64,000 nucleotides of DNA from Sulfobacillus thermosulfidooxidans DSM 9293 (GTDB lineage Bacteria; Bacillota; Sulfobacillia; Sulfobacillales; Sulfobacillaceae): the NCBI RefSeq assembly GCF_900176145.1, contig NZ_FWWY01000001.1, positions 1,535,819 through 1,599,818 on the forward strand. Direction: 5' to 3'. Positions within the stretch are counted from its first letter, which is position 1, and every line of letters starts with the position of its first letter. The notes beneath the pieces were generated by a model. The model ran no database searches, had not been told where the DNA came from, and saw nothing but the letters and a program-made list of their open reading frames with translations. This document shows, piece by piece, positions 55,651 through 63,858 of this stretch. Position numbers and translations under genes: made by a program.

Positions 55651-55680
55651 CCTCTTGCTGGGCTGCAAGAGGATTATTTT
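55651..55680 (+). terminator. Riboswitch-controlled terminator
   Basis: CCTCTTGC pairs with GCAAGAGG around TGGGCT, followed by ATTATTTT. It sits directly after the M-box and is the expected Mg2+-dependent terminator. Confidence 0.85.
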
Positions 55681-55712
55681 ATGTGGCGCAACGGAAAAGG
55701 AGGGTGCATTGG

Positions 55713-55799
55713 GTGAGTACAGACCCAGGAGGCCATAGTAGTTTCTTGCGTTCACGAAAATCAAACATTGTTCTGTGCTCTTCCGAGGGCTGTCCTTAG
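55713..55799 (+). CDS. Putative 28-residue leader peptide
   Basis: GTG 55713 is nine bases behind AAGGAGG. The frame reads VSTDPGGHSSF..., has Arg and Ser codons in the middle, and ends LCSSEGCP before TAG. It lies between the M-box terminator and the transporter gene. Its last codons run through the first arm of the hairpin pair at 55780, so its translation could control the SD of the next gene. Too short for confident call by composition. Confidence 0.5.
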   Translation: MSTDPGGHSSFLRSRKSNIVLCSSEGCP

Positions 55800-55836
55800 C
55801 TGTTGCTATGACCCCCTCGGAAGATGCCGAGGGGGG
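55780..55836 (+). promoter_or_regulatory. Mutually exclusive hairpins masking the transporter SD
   Basis: Segment 1 CTTCCGAGGG (55780-55789) pairs exactly with segment 2 CCCTCGGAAG (55814-55823). Segment 2, as CCCCCTCGG (55812-55820), also pairs exactly with segment 3 CCGAGGGGG (55827-55835), whose G-run is the SD for ATG 55844. The pairings exclude each other, so 1:2 frees the SD and 2:3 hides it. Confidence 0.65.
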
Positions 55837-55843
55837 ATTTACG

Positions 55844-57190
55844 ATGTCGAAAAAGAATGTGTCTGCAGCCACCCCGGTCTTCGATGATGCACGAATCCGT
55901 GCAGAGGACCAGGCACGTGTGGCTGCTCTACGCCAATCTCCGAGTTGGACCAAACGGTTACTCCTATTATTAACGTTGGTTGGCCCCGGTATTCTGGTGA
56001 TGATTGCGGACAATGATGCCGGTGGTGTGATTACTTACGCCCAAACTGGGGCGACCTATGGCATTGGATTTTTCATCCCGGCCTTAGTTGTCGGCGGCCT
56101 TATTGCTTATGTCGTCCAAGAAATGACGGTACGACTTGGTGCGGTCACCCACCGTGGTCATGCGGAAATGATTTGGGGACGGTATGGCGCATTTTGGGGT
56201 TGGTTTTCCCTTGTGGATTTAGTCATCGCTAATGTCCTCACGCTGATCACGGAATTCATCGGGATTACCGTAGGGATGTCGGTTTTTGGTGTGCCGCCAC
56301 TCTTTAGTGCATTAGGTGGACTCATTTTAGATGCGGCGATTTTGTTGGTCTTGCGGTACCGGACATGGGAACGCGTGTCCTTATGGATTGCAGCAGGGAA
56401 TTTAATCTTTATTCCCTTAGCGTTGATGGCGCATCCAAATTGGGGAAAGGTCGTAGGAGCCTTTAGTCATTGGCAAGTTCCCGGGGGTTTTACCGCAGCC
56501 TTTCTGTTTGTGGTGCTCGCCAATTTTGGGACGACGATAGCACCCTGGATGTTGTTTTTCCAACAGTCTTCTGTCGTTGATAAAGGATTAACGGTTCAAG
56601 ATATTCGCCATGGCCAATTTGATACGGCACTGGGAGCCTTTGCCATGGTGGTGGTGGCGGTGGCGCTGGTCGTCTTAACCGGAACAATTGCTTATGGTCA
56701 CCCTGGAGCTGCGAATTACAACATCCAACAAATTATGCAAATGATTGGGCAACATCTGGGCCGTGTGGGTCAAGACCTCTTTGCTTTAGGTTTAGTCGAG
56801 GCGGGTACTATTGCAGCAATTGCCTTGACGGCAAGCACCTCGTGGGCCATGGGGGAAGCATTTCATTGGCCCAAGAGCATTAATCTTCCGGTTCGTCAGG
56901 CATGGCGGTTTTATGTCCCGGGCCTGTTAAGCGCGGGAATTGCCGCAGCAATTGTTTTGATACCGAATGCGCCACTGGGATTTTTGAATTTGACGGTTCA
57001 AGTTGTGGCCTCGATCTTTATGCCCGCGGCGCTGCTGTTTCTCTTGTTACTCCTCAATGACCGGGAGATTATGGGCGATTATGTCAATCGCAAGTGGCAA
57101 AACCTTTCGGCCTACGCCATTGTGGGATTGCTTGTCGTTCTCAATGGGCTGTACGGAGTGTCTGTCGTGTTTCCCCACCTGTTTCAATAA
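55844..57190 (+). CDS. NRAMP-related Mg2+ transporter (NRMT-like)
   Basis: A 448-residue transporter with eleven helices. TM1 reads GPGILVMIADNDAGGVITYAQ; classical NRAMP has DPGN here. TM6 reads TTIAPWMLFFQQ, where classical NRAMP has MPH, so the metal-binding Met is Ala. Both changes match the NRMT Mg2+ transporters of the SLC11 family. With the M-box leader this supports Mg2+ uptake. ATG 55844 lies seven bases behind GGGGGG and is preferred to the longer ORF start at 55775. A small membrane-protein gene follows before the terminator. Confidence 0.88.
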   Translation: MSKKNVSAATPVFDDARIRAEDQARVAALRQSPSWTKRLLLLLTLVGPGILVMIADNDAGGVITYAQTGATYGIGFFIPALVVGGLIAYVVQEMTVRLGAVTHRGHAEMIWGRYGAFWGWFSLVDLVIANVLTLITEFIGITVGMSVFGVPPLFSALGGLILDAAILLVLRYRTWERVSLWIAAGNLIFIPLALMAHPNWGKVVGAFSHWQVPGGFTAAFLFVVLANFGTTIAPWMLFFQQSSVVDKGLTVQDIRHGQFDTALGAFAMVVVAVALVVLTGTIAYGHPGAANYNIQQIMQMIGQHLGRVGQDLFALGLVEAGTIAAIALTASTSWAMGEAFHWPKSINLPVRQAWRFYVPGLLSAGIAAAIVLIPNAPLGFLNLTVQVVASIFMPAALLFLLLLLNDREIMGDYVNRKWQNLSAYAIVGLLVVLNGLYGVSVVFPHLFQ

Positions 57191-57217
57191 AGTCGATTAA
57201 AGAGTTTGTCAGACCAC

Positions 57218-57244
57218 GATGACAGGGATGACAGGGATGACAGG
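57218..57244 (+). repeat. Three tandem copies of a 9-bp repeat
   Basis: GATGACAGG occurs three times in a row, followed by the partial copy GATGAT. In frame it would encode D-D-R units, but no supported gene covers it. Confidence 0.8.
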
Positions 57245-57331
57245 GATGATGCCTTTTACAAAGGATTTCCGTCTCGTAGTCAGATAGGGAAAAAGAGAAC
57301 AAGTAAGAAAGCCAGGAAGGAGGAGGTGCCA

Positions 57332-57508
57332 ATGAGCGACAAGAAGACGCCATTACAAGTGGTCCCTCCCATTGAGACCGAGCAACCGGTGAAATTGACC
57401 CGAATTGTTCCGAAAGGTTCGATTCGGTTGGTCTTTTGGGGGTTGCGGATTTATATTGTGGTGATGTTGATTTTGGTTATAATTGGCTTTAGCCGCGGAC
57501 TGCATTAA
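57332..57508 (+). CDS. Small single-helix membrane protein (58 aa)
   Basis: ATG 57332 follows GGAGGAGG. The protein has a polar N-terminus (MSDKKTPLQVVPP) and one helix (LRIYIVVMLILVIIGFSRGLH). It sits between the transporter and the operon terminator, so it is co-transcribed with the transporter. Small partners are known for Mg2+ transporters (MgtS in E. coli); that analogy is inference. Confidence 0.7.
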   Translation: MSDKKTPLQVVPPIETEQPVKLTRIVPKGSIRLVFWGLRIYIVVMLILVIIGFSRGLH

Positions 57509-57573
57509 GGGGCCCAACATGGCCAAAGAAGGGGAGAAATAACCATGGATAGTGAATATCCGCCATTATGATG

Positions 57574-57611
57574 CCTGGTCGAGAGAAATAAAAACTCGAC
57601 CAGGTTTTTTT
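57574..57611 (+). terminator. Terminator of the M-box operon
   Basis: CCTGGTCGAG pairs with CTCGACCAGG over AGAAATAAAAA, then seven T. Confidence 0.92.
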
Positions 57612-57731
57612 GTTGTGAGAAAATCAAACAGGTAATCATTAACACGCTCAACACCAAAGAATCTCACCAAGATATCAAAAAAACGTTATATTAAATGAGA
57701 ACGAATGTCATTATCCATTATGGAGATTTAT

Positions 57732-58955
57732 ATGGAACTTCAACGATCAACGATTGGCCATGGAATGCCGAAAACAACGTGGCAATGGCTAAGGCTTTTG
57801 GGGCCAGGAATTATTGTAATGCTGGCAGATACTGATGCGGGAAGTGTGGTGACCGCGGCCCAGTCGGGAGCGCAGTTTGGAGCGTCCTTGCTCATCCCGG
57901 ATCTTTTATTGATCGGGGTATTGTACCTTGTTCAAGAAATGACAGTCCGGCTGGGATTGATTACGGGACAAGGGCATGGAGAATTAATCGAAAAGTATTT
58001 TGGCCGCAAATGGGCCACTTTGTCGGTTTTGACGTTATTTTTGAGTGCAGTTGGTGCTCTAGTCACCGAGTACGCGGGCATTGCCACCGTTGGTCAACTT
58101 TTAGGCGCGAGTAAATTCTGGTTTGTCCCTTTGGTGGCTTTGGCCTTGATGAGTGCGGCTTTTTTGGGAAAATACCGGCGCGCGGAGCGTTTTGGTATTA
58201 TTTTGGGTTTATTAGAATTGGCTTTTATTCCTGCGGCGTTCTTTGGTTTATTCAAGGGGATCGGCAACGTTCAAAGCATTTGGATTTTACCCTTTGGGCA
58301 TGAAGATTTTGCGTGGATGGTTGCGGCCAATGTGGGAGCTGTTGTGATGCCCTGGATGATTTTCTTTCAGCAGCAAGCCGTATCCGATAGTGGTTTGACC
58401 CCCGGACAGTTAAAAATTGCCCGACGGGATACACTTCTTGGGGCGGTGCTTACCCAAGCCGTGATGATTGCGGTAATGTTCACCGCAGCCGAAGCATTTC
58501 CCCACCATCATACGTTAACCTCAATTGCCTCGCTTGCCCAAACCCTGGTTCCTTTATTAGGTCACAGTGCGATTATCATCTTCGGGGCAGGACTTTTCGG
58601 AGCCAGTACCGTGGCGGCCCTCGTGGTCTCATTGGCGGGGGCTTGGGGAATGGCTGAAGTCTTTGGCTGGAAACACAGTCTAAACAGTGATTTTAAAGAG
58701 ACACCCCAATTTCATATCGTGTATGCCCTCTCACATGTGATTGCCGTCCTTTTCGTCTTGGTCGCCATTCAATTCGTGTCATTAAGTATCGATGTCGAAA
58801 TTATGAATGCCATGTTATTGCCGATAGTCTTGGGATTTTTGATTGCTTTGGAATATCGGGCTTTGCCGCACCATTGGAAAATGAGCCATCGCCGCCGGGT
58901 GCTTGTCATTATTACGAGTATTGTTACGATATTGCTGGGTTTATTAACCCTTTAA
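57732..58955 (+). CDS. Second NRAMP-related transporter
   Basis: A 407-residue paralogue of the first. TM1 has LADTDAGSVVTAAQSGAQ and TM6 has VVMPWMIFFQQQAV. It therefore keeps the Met of classical NRAMP metal sites in TM6 but shares the D-x-D-A-G TM1. Its metal may differ from that of the first transporter. There is no M-box in front. ATG 57732 follows GGAG; the longer start at 57705 lacks an SD. Confidence 0.85.
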   Translation: MELQRSTIGHGMPKTTWQWLRLLGPGIIVMLADTDAGSVVTAAQSGAQFGASLLIPDLLLIGVLYLVQEMTVRLGLITGQGHGELIEKYFGRKWATLSVLTLFLSAVGALVTEYAGIATVGQLLGASKFWFVPLVALALMSAAFLGKYRRAERFGIILGLLELAFIPAAFFGLFKGIGNVQSIWILPFGHEDFAWMVAANVGAVVMPWMIFFQQQAVSDSGLTPGQLKIARRDTLLGAVLTQAVMIAVMFTAAEAFPHHHTLTSIASLAQTLVPLLGHSAIIIFGAGLFGASTVAALVVSLAGAWGMAEVFGWKHSLNSDFKETPQFHIVYALSHVIAVLFVLVAIQFVSLSIDVEIMNAMLLPIVLGFLIALEYRALPHHWKMSHRRRVLVIITSIVTILLGLLTL

Positions 58956-59165
58956 TCGTTATGGTAACTAAACGTCGGCTTTACTGCGAATTAAAGTTTG
59001 AACCGTAAATCTGAAGTGGTGTAGGCAAAAAGGAAAATTAAGAGTTCGTGATTTCTGAATATTGTGTAACAGTTTGGGAATTGTGACCATAGCCTAGGGA
59101 TAGAAATATTGGCCATGGGGATACTAACAACAACCAATTCGAGACCGGATGCACGAGGAGATACC

Positions 59166-59396
59166 ATGGACAAGAAGCGCAATGGACTGACCAAAAATCT
59201 CTTATGGATTAGCGAAACCACCGGCTTATCAGCACAAGCGGCGATTCACGCTTTGGCTTTGGAAAAAGAGGCCGAGGAACAAGCCGAGTCGCATAAAAGG
59301 CATGACGATGACGAAACTCAAGACGAAGTGCAAGATGTTAAACAACAAAGAGAACATCCTGAAATGGATATGAATGACGAATCTGACCCAACCTAA
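59166..59396 (+). CDS. Small acidic hypothetical protein (76 aa)
   Basis: ATG 59166 follows GAGGAG. The N-terminal half is helical (LLWISETTGLSAQAAIHALAL), the C-terminal half is Asp/Glu/Gln-rich and probably disordered. Family unknown. Confidence 0.55.
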   Translation: MDKKRNGLTKNLLWISETTGLSAQAAIHALALEKEAEEQAESHKRHDDDETQDEVQDVKQQREHPEMDMNDESDPT

Positions 59397-59945
59397 CAGC
59401 CACGCTTTCATCAACTGAGCGTTAACCATGTTTAACTTGATGTCAGGCAGACAATGCATGGCTTGACGCGACTAGATATTAGCGCCCCTCGTTCCAGATG
59501 ATTATTCCCATCTATGCAAAGAATCCCTGGGTCAAGCGCCCATGGCCTTCCATTATCTTATATGAGACACAAGAACAAGACCTTGTCGTCTAGAACTGTG
59601 GAGCCCCGCCGTTTTTCTCAGTGCGGTTGGCCAAAGAGACAAGCGAAGTCCACGGATTAAGCGATTCGGACAGAATGTTTATCGGCTATCTACTAGAAAT
59701 CAGATACGTGGTTGGACACATCGTGATCATGATTATGTCGCTCATTTACCGCCTTGAAACGGATGGGCTAATGATTACCCGTTTGTCCCGAACTCAAAGC
59801 CTGGGGCTTTCCTATGACGTGGAGCATGAGAACTATCTTGAAAAATTATCGAGCAGAGTCAGCATGGTGAGGGTTTCTTGGCTGGAATACCTGTCCTACC
59901 TCGGACATAGCATGAAGGGAAGTCAGTCTGGATGGACGAGGTGGC
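59397..59945. other. Intergenic region upstream of ylbJ
   Basis: About 550 bases. One plus-strand frame (59621-60058) is open but overlaps ylbJ by over 100 bases and has no recognisable domain. No hairpin or riboswitch is evident. Confidence 0.45.
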
Positions 59946-61202
59946 GTGATGGATCAAGAACCCAAGCGAGTCGCAACGGTGATTACCGGGTTTACCATGT
60001 TGCTCCTAACGATTGCATTAATTGTGTTTTCGGAACATGGATATCATGCGACGGTTGATGCCCTGAAGCTCTTTTTCGAAGTGGTGTTTCCGTCCCTCCT
60101 GCCCTTCTTTATCTTATCAGACGTTTTGCTGTCCACGGGCATGGTTCATTATTTGGGCGTCTATTTTGAACCCTTGATGCGGCCGTTGTTTAATGTGCCA
60201 GGGGTTGGATCATTTGTTTTTTCGATGGGGCTGGCCGCGGGGTATCCTATGGATGCCGTACTGACGGCAAAATTTCGTCGACAAGAATTATGCACCAAAG
60301 TTGAAGGGGAGCGGTTATTAGCATTTAGTAATAGTGCGGACCCTTTATTCTTGTTTGGGGCGGTAGCTGTGGGATTATTTGGTCAGCCCGATTTAGGAGC
60401 GGTGCTGGCATTAGCCCATTATACGTCGGTGATCATGGTGGGTTTGACGTATCGGTTTTATGGACGCCGTCACGACAAGCCCATTTCCGAGGAGGGGATT
60501 GTTCTTAGGGGAATTCATAAACGGGCCCTAGATGCGATGATACGGGGACGGAAAGAAGACGGGAGACCCTATGGCCAAGTCATTAACGAAGCCATCTCCG
60601 AATCGATGAGTACGTTGTTTATGATTATGAGTTTTATGGTGCTCTTTGCAGTCCTTTTACGTGTTTTAACACAAAGTGGACTGATGGTTATTTTGACCAC
60701 ACCCTTCCAAGCGCTGTTTCATCTTTTAGGGCTGTCCCCTAATCTAGTTCCAGCAGCCGTTCAAGGATTTTTTGAAATCGATTTAGGATCGGCTGCGGCA
60801 GCCCATGCACAGGCCCCGTTGCTGCAACAACTTATTTTGGTATCAGCTATTGTGGCCTGGTCAGGGTTGTCGGTTCATGGGCAAGTTGCGTCGGTTTTGG
60901 CAGATACCGATATTTCCATGAAACCGTATTTTTTTGCCCGGTTTCTTCATGCCGTCTACGCAGGGATTATGACGATGGTCTTTTTTAAGCCCGTTGAAGC
61001 GACGTTGGGACAGTTTACCCTTCCGGCATTTGCCGATCGAGATTTTCTTATTATGGCCCCCACTGCTCCTACCATGATAGATGCCTTTCATGTCACTATT
61101 TTGGTTATGATGGTGACGCTATCGAGTCTTTTGCTGGGTGTGATCATGGTTAGCTTGCTGCGTTTTCTTCGGTTAAAATGGTTAACCATGCGTTTTCATT
61201 AA
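59946..61202 (+). CDS. ylbJ: Sporulation integral membrane protein YlbJ
   Basis: A 418-residue membrane protein with nucleoside-recognition (Gate) motifs: FPSLLPFFILSDVLLSTG, then GSFVFSMGLAAGYPMDAVLTAKF and LAFSNSADPLFLFGAVAVGLFG. This is the YlbJ pattern, needed for spore cortex formation in Bacillus. It marks the host as a spore-former. GTG 59946 or ATG 59949 is the start, behind GAGGTGG. Confidence 0.88.
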   Translation: MMDQEPKRVATVITGFTMLLLTIALIVFSEHGYHATVDALKLFFEVVFPSLLPFFILSDVLLSTGMVHYLGVYFEPLMRPLFNVPGVGSFVFSMGLAAGYPMDAVLTAKFRRQELCTKVEGERLLAFSNSADPLFLFGAVAVGLFGQPDLGAVLALAHYTSVIMVGLTYRFYGRRHDKPISEEGIVLRGIHKRALDAMIRGRKEDGRPYGQVINEAISESMSTLFMIMSFMVLFAVLLRVLTQSGLMVILTTPFQALFHLLGLSPNLVPAAVQGFFEIDLGSAAAAHAQAPLLQQLILVSAIVAWSGLSVHGQVASVLADTDISMKPYFFARFLHAVYAGIMTMVFFKPVEATLGQFTLPAFADRDFLIMAPTAPTMIDAFHVTILVMMVTLSSLLLGVIMVSLLRFLRLKWLTMRFH

Positions 61203-61663
61203 AATTGGGCCTATGAACTCTTAATTGAGTCGCGCCATGGTTGCAAAGTGCATATCGTTGCAGTCTTTTCTATGGATCATTTTTCGGCTTATACAAAAAA
61301 AGATGGGGTGCCGTTCTCCATATTGGAAGAAGGCCTAAACGTCAAGACACTAATCCCAGGGGTTGTCAGTTAGTGTGTTGGGTGGTGAAAACATTATGAC
61401 GAGGTCGTTATTCGAGGAAATTTTGTTAGGCCTTTAGATCTAATATCTAAGAATCGGGCGACCTAAGGGTCCCGCAAATGGAAGAGGCTGATGAACATCC
61501 TATACAGGGGTTGATCGGGATGGTCATTGTCTCTTTTTTATGGGTTGGAGCGGTTGCCGTATAGAAGACCTATCTCTTTGAAATGTGACCGCTTGCCGCG
61601 TTTTACAGTCACCTCTTTTTGAACCCTGAATATGGTAGACCAGGGCAAAGGGGGCAGATTGAA
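61203..61663. other. Intergenic region downstream of ylbJ
   Basis: About 460 bases. The only candidate gene inside is the tiny ORF at 61478. No other feature can be supported. Confidence 0.4.
61478..61564 (+). CDS. Putative 28-residue single-helix membrane peptide
   Basis: AAGGG lies eight bases before ATG 61478. The peptide starts MEEADEHPIQG, then has one helix (LIGMVIVSFLWVGAVAV) and stops at TAG. After the stop the frame continues KTYLFEM. The MEE-P-G-helix layout recalls small oxidase subunit IIa peptides, but this is a weak resemblance. It may not be real. Confidence 0.25.
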   Translation: MEEADEHPIQGLIGMVIVSFLWVGAVAV

Positions 61664-61957
61664 ATGGTCAATGAAATTGGGTTGACGGTCGCAGCAATCG
61701 CTATGCTGGCGGTCAGTTTAGATTTTCACGGTCAATCATTTAGCCCCGGTCTCGTTTTTCGTATTGTGGCTCTTGCTGGAGAAATTCTTTATTTTACACG
61801 GATACTCCCTATCTTTGGAGCAATATTGTTTTTACTAGGTGCGGTCATAACCGTTGGCTTATGGTTTCAAAATTCTTCACAACACCCTACACAAAGTCGC
61901 CTTATCGATGTGATCGAACTCGTCGCCTGGGTGTGGATGGCTTTAGCTATTCATTAA
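61664..61957 (+). CDS. Small membrane protein (97 aa)
   Basis: AAGGGGG precedes ATG 61664. Three helices are likely (IGLTVAAIAMLAVSL, LVFRIVALAGEILYF, IFGAILFLLGAVITVGL). No family is recognised. Confidence 0.5.
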   Translation: MVNEIGLTVAAIAMLAVSLDFHGQSFSPGLVFRIVALAGEILYFTRILPIFGAILFLLGAVITVGLWFQNSSQHPTQSRLIDVIELVAWVWMALAIH

Positions 61958-62175
61958 ACACGCTATTGCGGATTTTGTTGAGGCCAGCCCCAATCAACTC
62001 GAAATGCGCTCGTCTGACGGATAAGCGAAAGGACTGTGAGTGGAGTCTTTGGAGTTATATGACAGAGCCATAAATATGGCGTTCAGGGCATTTCTAGCTA
62101 ACTGCCTGCAGTTTTTGACGAATCTTCGTGAGGGTCGTTTCACCATGGCGTAAATAGGCATTTATCCCAATCCAT

Positions 62176-63048
62176 GTGTTGAACGTCATTATTCTGGGAA
62201 GTCCCGAGGTTGATCGATTAGAAGCACACATACGGAATATTGACCATTTGCGTTTTTTGCTATCATACAGGCAGAAGCCAATGGTGGTGACATGCTTGTT
62301 TGATTTAACGACGCAATTAGGAATTCCTTTTTCGTGGACGGGACATTTGGACGATCCGCTTTATCCATTAATTGATGCGGGATATGATCATCATGTGGCC
62401 CGAAGTTTGGAAGAATTGCGGCCATTTTTAGAAGATCCGGATGCCAAGGGACCTTTATATGTCTATCATGTTTATGAAGGTGTTCATCTGAAAAGTGAGC
62501 AAGCGGAATTTCGCCGTCTGGGGTTTGGGGTAGATGTGACCATGTTGTGGCCTGGCTGTTTAACCCGGGAATGGAGTAAGACGGCTGGACACATTCATAC
62601 GGGCATTCACCGTTCGGACCTGTTTGGAGAATTGGTGGAAGTGGTTCATGGAGAGGCCTTGTTTTTGCTTCAAGCCGCGAGTCACGACCGGATTTCAGAA
62701 ATCTTGCTGATTTCAGCCACAAAAGGCGACTGGGTCGTGATACCACCGGGTTATAGTCATGTGACCATGAATATTGGGCAAGATGTTTTGGCCTTGACCT
62801 TTGTCCATGCGCAAGATATCTATTTGGATTATGAAGATCTTGCACGTCACCGCGGCGCCGGATTATGGATTGGACCGGAAGGATACCGGCTCAATCCAAG
62901 TTATGCCGAAATTGGCGTGATTCGTGAACTCCGTGCGCGCGATCTGATCAAGAATCCCGTGGGTGCCCCATTATATCAATTAATTGGTCAACAACCGGAT
63001 AAGTTTCGTTTTCTTATTGATCCCCAAGTGCCATCGCCGTGGGTGTAA
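62176..63048 (+). CDS. Cupin-type phosphoglucose isomerase
   Basis: A 290-residue protein. TREWSKTAGHIHTG, ELVEVVHGEALFLLQ and VIPPGYSHVTMN are the metal-binding cupin motifs of the archaeal-type glucose-6-phosphate isomerase (His, His, Glu, His). It would turn glucose-6-phosphate into fructose-6-phosphate. The domain lies at about residues 90-270; the N-terminal 80 residues are extra. GTG 62176 or the following TTG is the start, without a clear SD. Confidence 0.8.
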   Translation: MLNVIILGSPEVDRLEAHIRNIDHLRFLLSYRQKPMVVTCLFDLTTQLGIPFSWTGHLDDPLYPLIDAGYDHHVARSLEELRPFLEDPDAKGPLYVYHVYEGVHLKSEQAEFRRLGFGVDVTMLWPGCLTREWSKTAGHIHTGIHRSDLFGELVEVVHGEALFLLQAASHDRISEILLISATKGDWVVIPPGYSHVTMNIGQDVLALTFVHAQDIYLDYEDLARHRGAGLWIGPEGYRLNPSYAEIGVIRELRARDLIKNPVGAPLYQLIGQQPDKFRFLIDPQVPSPWV

Positions 63049-63054
63049 GTCGAT

Positions 63055-63384
63055 TTAGGGGATAAGGGTGAGATCACGAGCTTGATACTGGCTTAAAATA
63101 TCGGTAAAAGAGGGTTCTGCGACATCCACGCAGACGACAACGCCGCCTTTTTCTAAAATTCGGGTGTATTTTTCGGCCCATGGGCGCGGAAGACCTAAAC
63201 GGCGGATATGGTGTTGCACGTCTAAAAACGGATAGGGGCCAACATCTTTGGTTAAAGGGCCCATAACCAGCACTCTTTCATTGGGTTGACGTAACAGGAC
63301 GGATACCATACCTGAGTGACGAATTTTTTCGATACAGGATAGCAGGGTTTGGGAGTTATTGAACCATCCAAAAATTCTTGGCAT
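63055..63384 (-). CDS. YflT-like general stress protein (109 aa)
   Basis: ATG 63384 lies behind GGAGGTGG. The layout (MPRIFGWFNNSQTLLSCIEK, then LEKGGVVVCVDV) resembles heat-induced stress proteins of the YflT/GsiB-like type, but the match is weak. It is minus strand, following the next gene. Confidence 0.45.
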   Translation of the reverse strand: MPRIFGWFNNSQTLLSCIEKIRHSGMVSVLLRQPNERVLVMGPLTKDVGPYPFLDVQHHIRRLGLPRPWAEKYTRILEKGGVVVCVDVAEPSFTDILSQYQARDLTLIP

Positions 63385-63445
63385 CAAACCACCTCCATGC
63401 CTAGTATCTACTCTCCGCGTTTTTCCATGATGGTAATTGAGTCCA

Positions 63446-63482
63446 GAAGAAAACTCCGCGGTCCCAAAAGGGAGCGCGGAGT
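63446..63482 (-). terminator. Terminator downstream of the 93-residue gene
   Basis: ACTCCGCG pairs with CGCGGAGT, with inner GTCCC/GGGA; on the minus strand TTTTCTT follows. Confidence 0.8.
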
Positions 63483-63496
63483 GTGGAATGGGACTG

Positions 63497-63778
63497 TTAG
63501 TGCCTGACATCTTGTTCGGTGTCAAAGGTGTTGTGCCCGACAGTCCGCATAAAAAGATGGGCCAGTTGGGGTTTTTCGTTGTCTTCCGCTACGCTCCATG
63601 CTTGGTAGGCTAGCCAGTCATCGGGTTTTTGCCACTCATTTTGTTCTTGAGTGACGCGCTCACCCAAATCGACGAGCCATGAGTCCAGATGGTCAGCTTG
63701 CTGATTGGCGTAACGGTCTTGAACGTAACTCCACACCGTATCCAACGTGGTTGGAATCTCGATGTCGTGATTCTTCAT
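63497..63778 (-). CDS. Hypothetical protein (93 aa)
   Basis: GGAGGTGG precedes ATG 63778. The protein is Trp/Gln/Asp-rich and soluble (TLDTVWSYVQDRYANQQADH). No family recognised. A terminator follows. Confidence 0.6.
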   Translation of the reverse strand: MKNHDIEIPTTLDTVWSYVQDRYANQQADHLDSWLVDLGERVTQEQNEWQKPDDWLAYQAWSVAEDNEKPQLAHLFMRTVGHNTFDTEQDVRH

Positions 63779-63858
63779 AGTGTGCCCACCTCCATCAGTA
63801 GCCTTTCTTGATCGACCAAACTTATGCGTTTTATGGCATAGAAAAGTTTTAGGAAGCC

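Noticed and set aside
59621-60058. Open frame of 145 codons upstream of ylbJ
   Set aside because: Overlaps ylbJ by 113 bases in another frame, no ribosome site and no recognisable domain.
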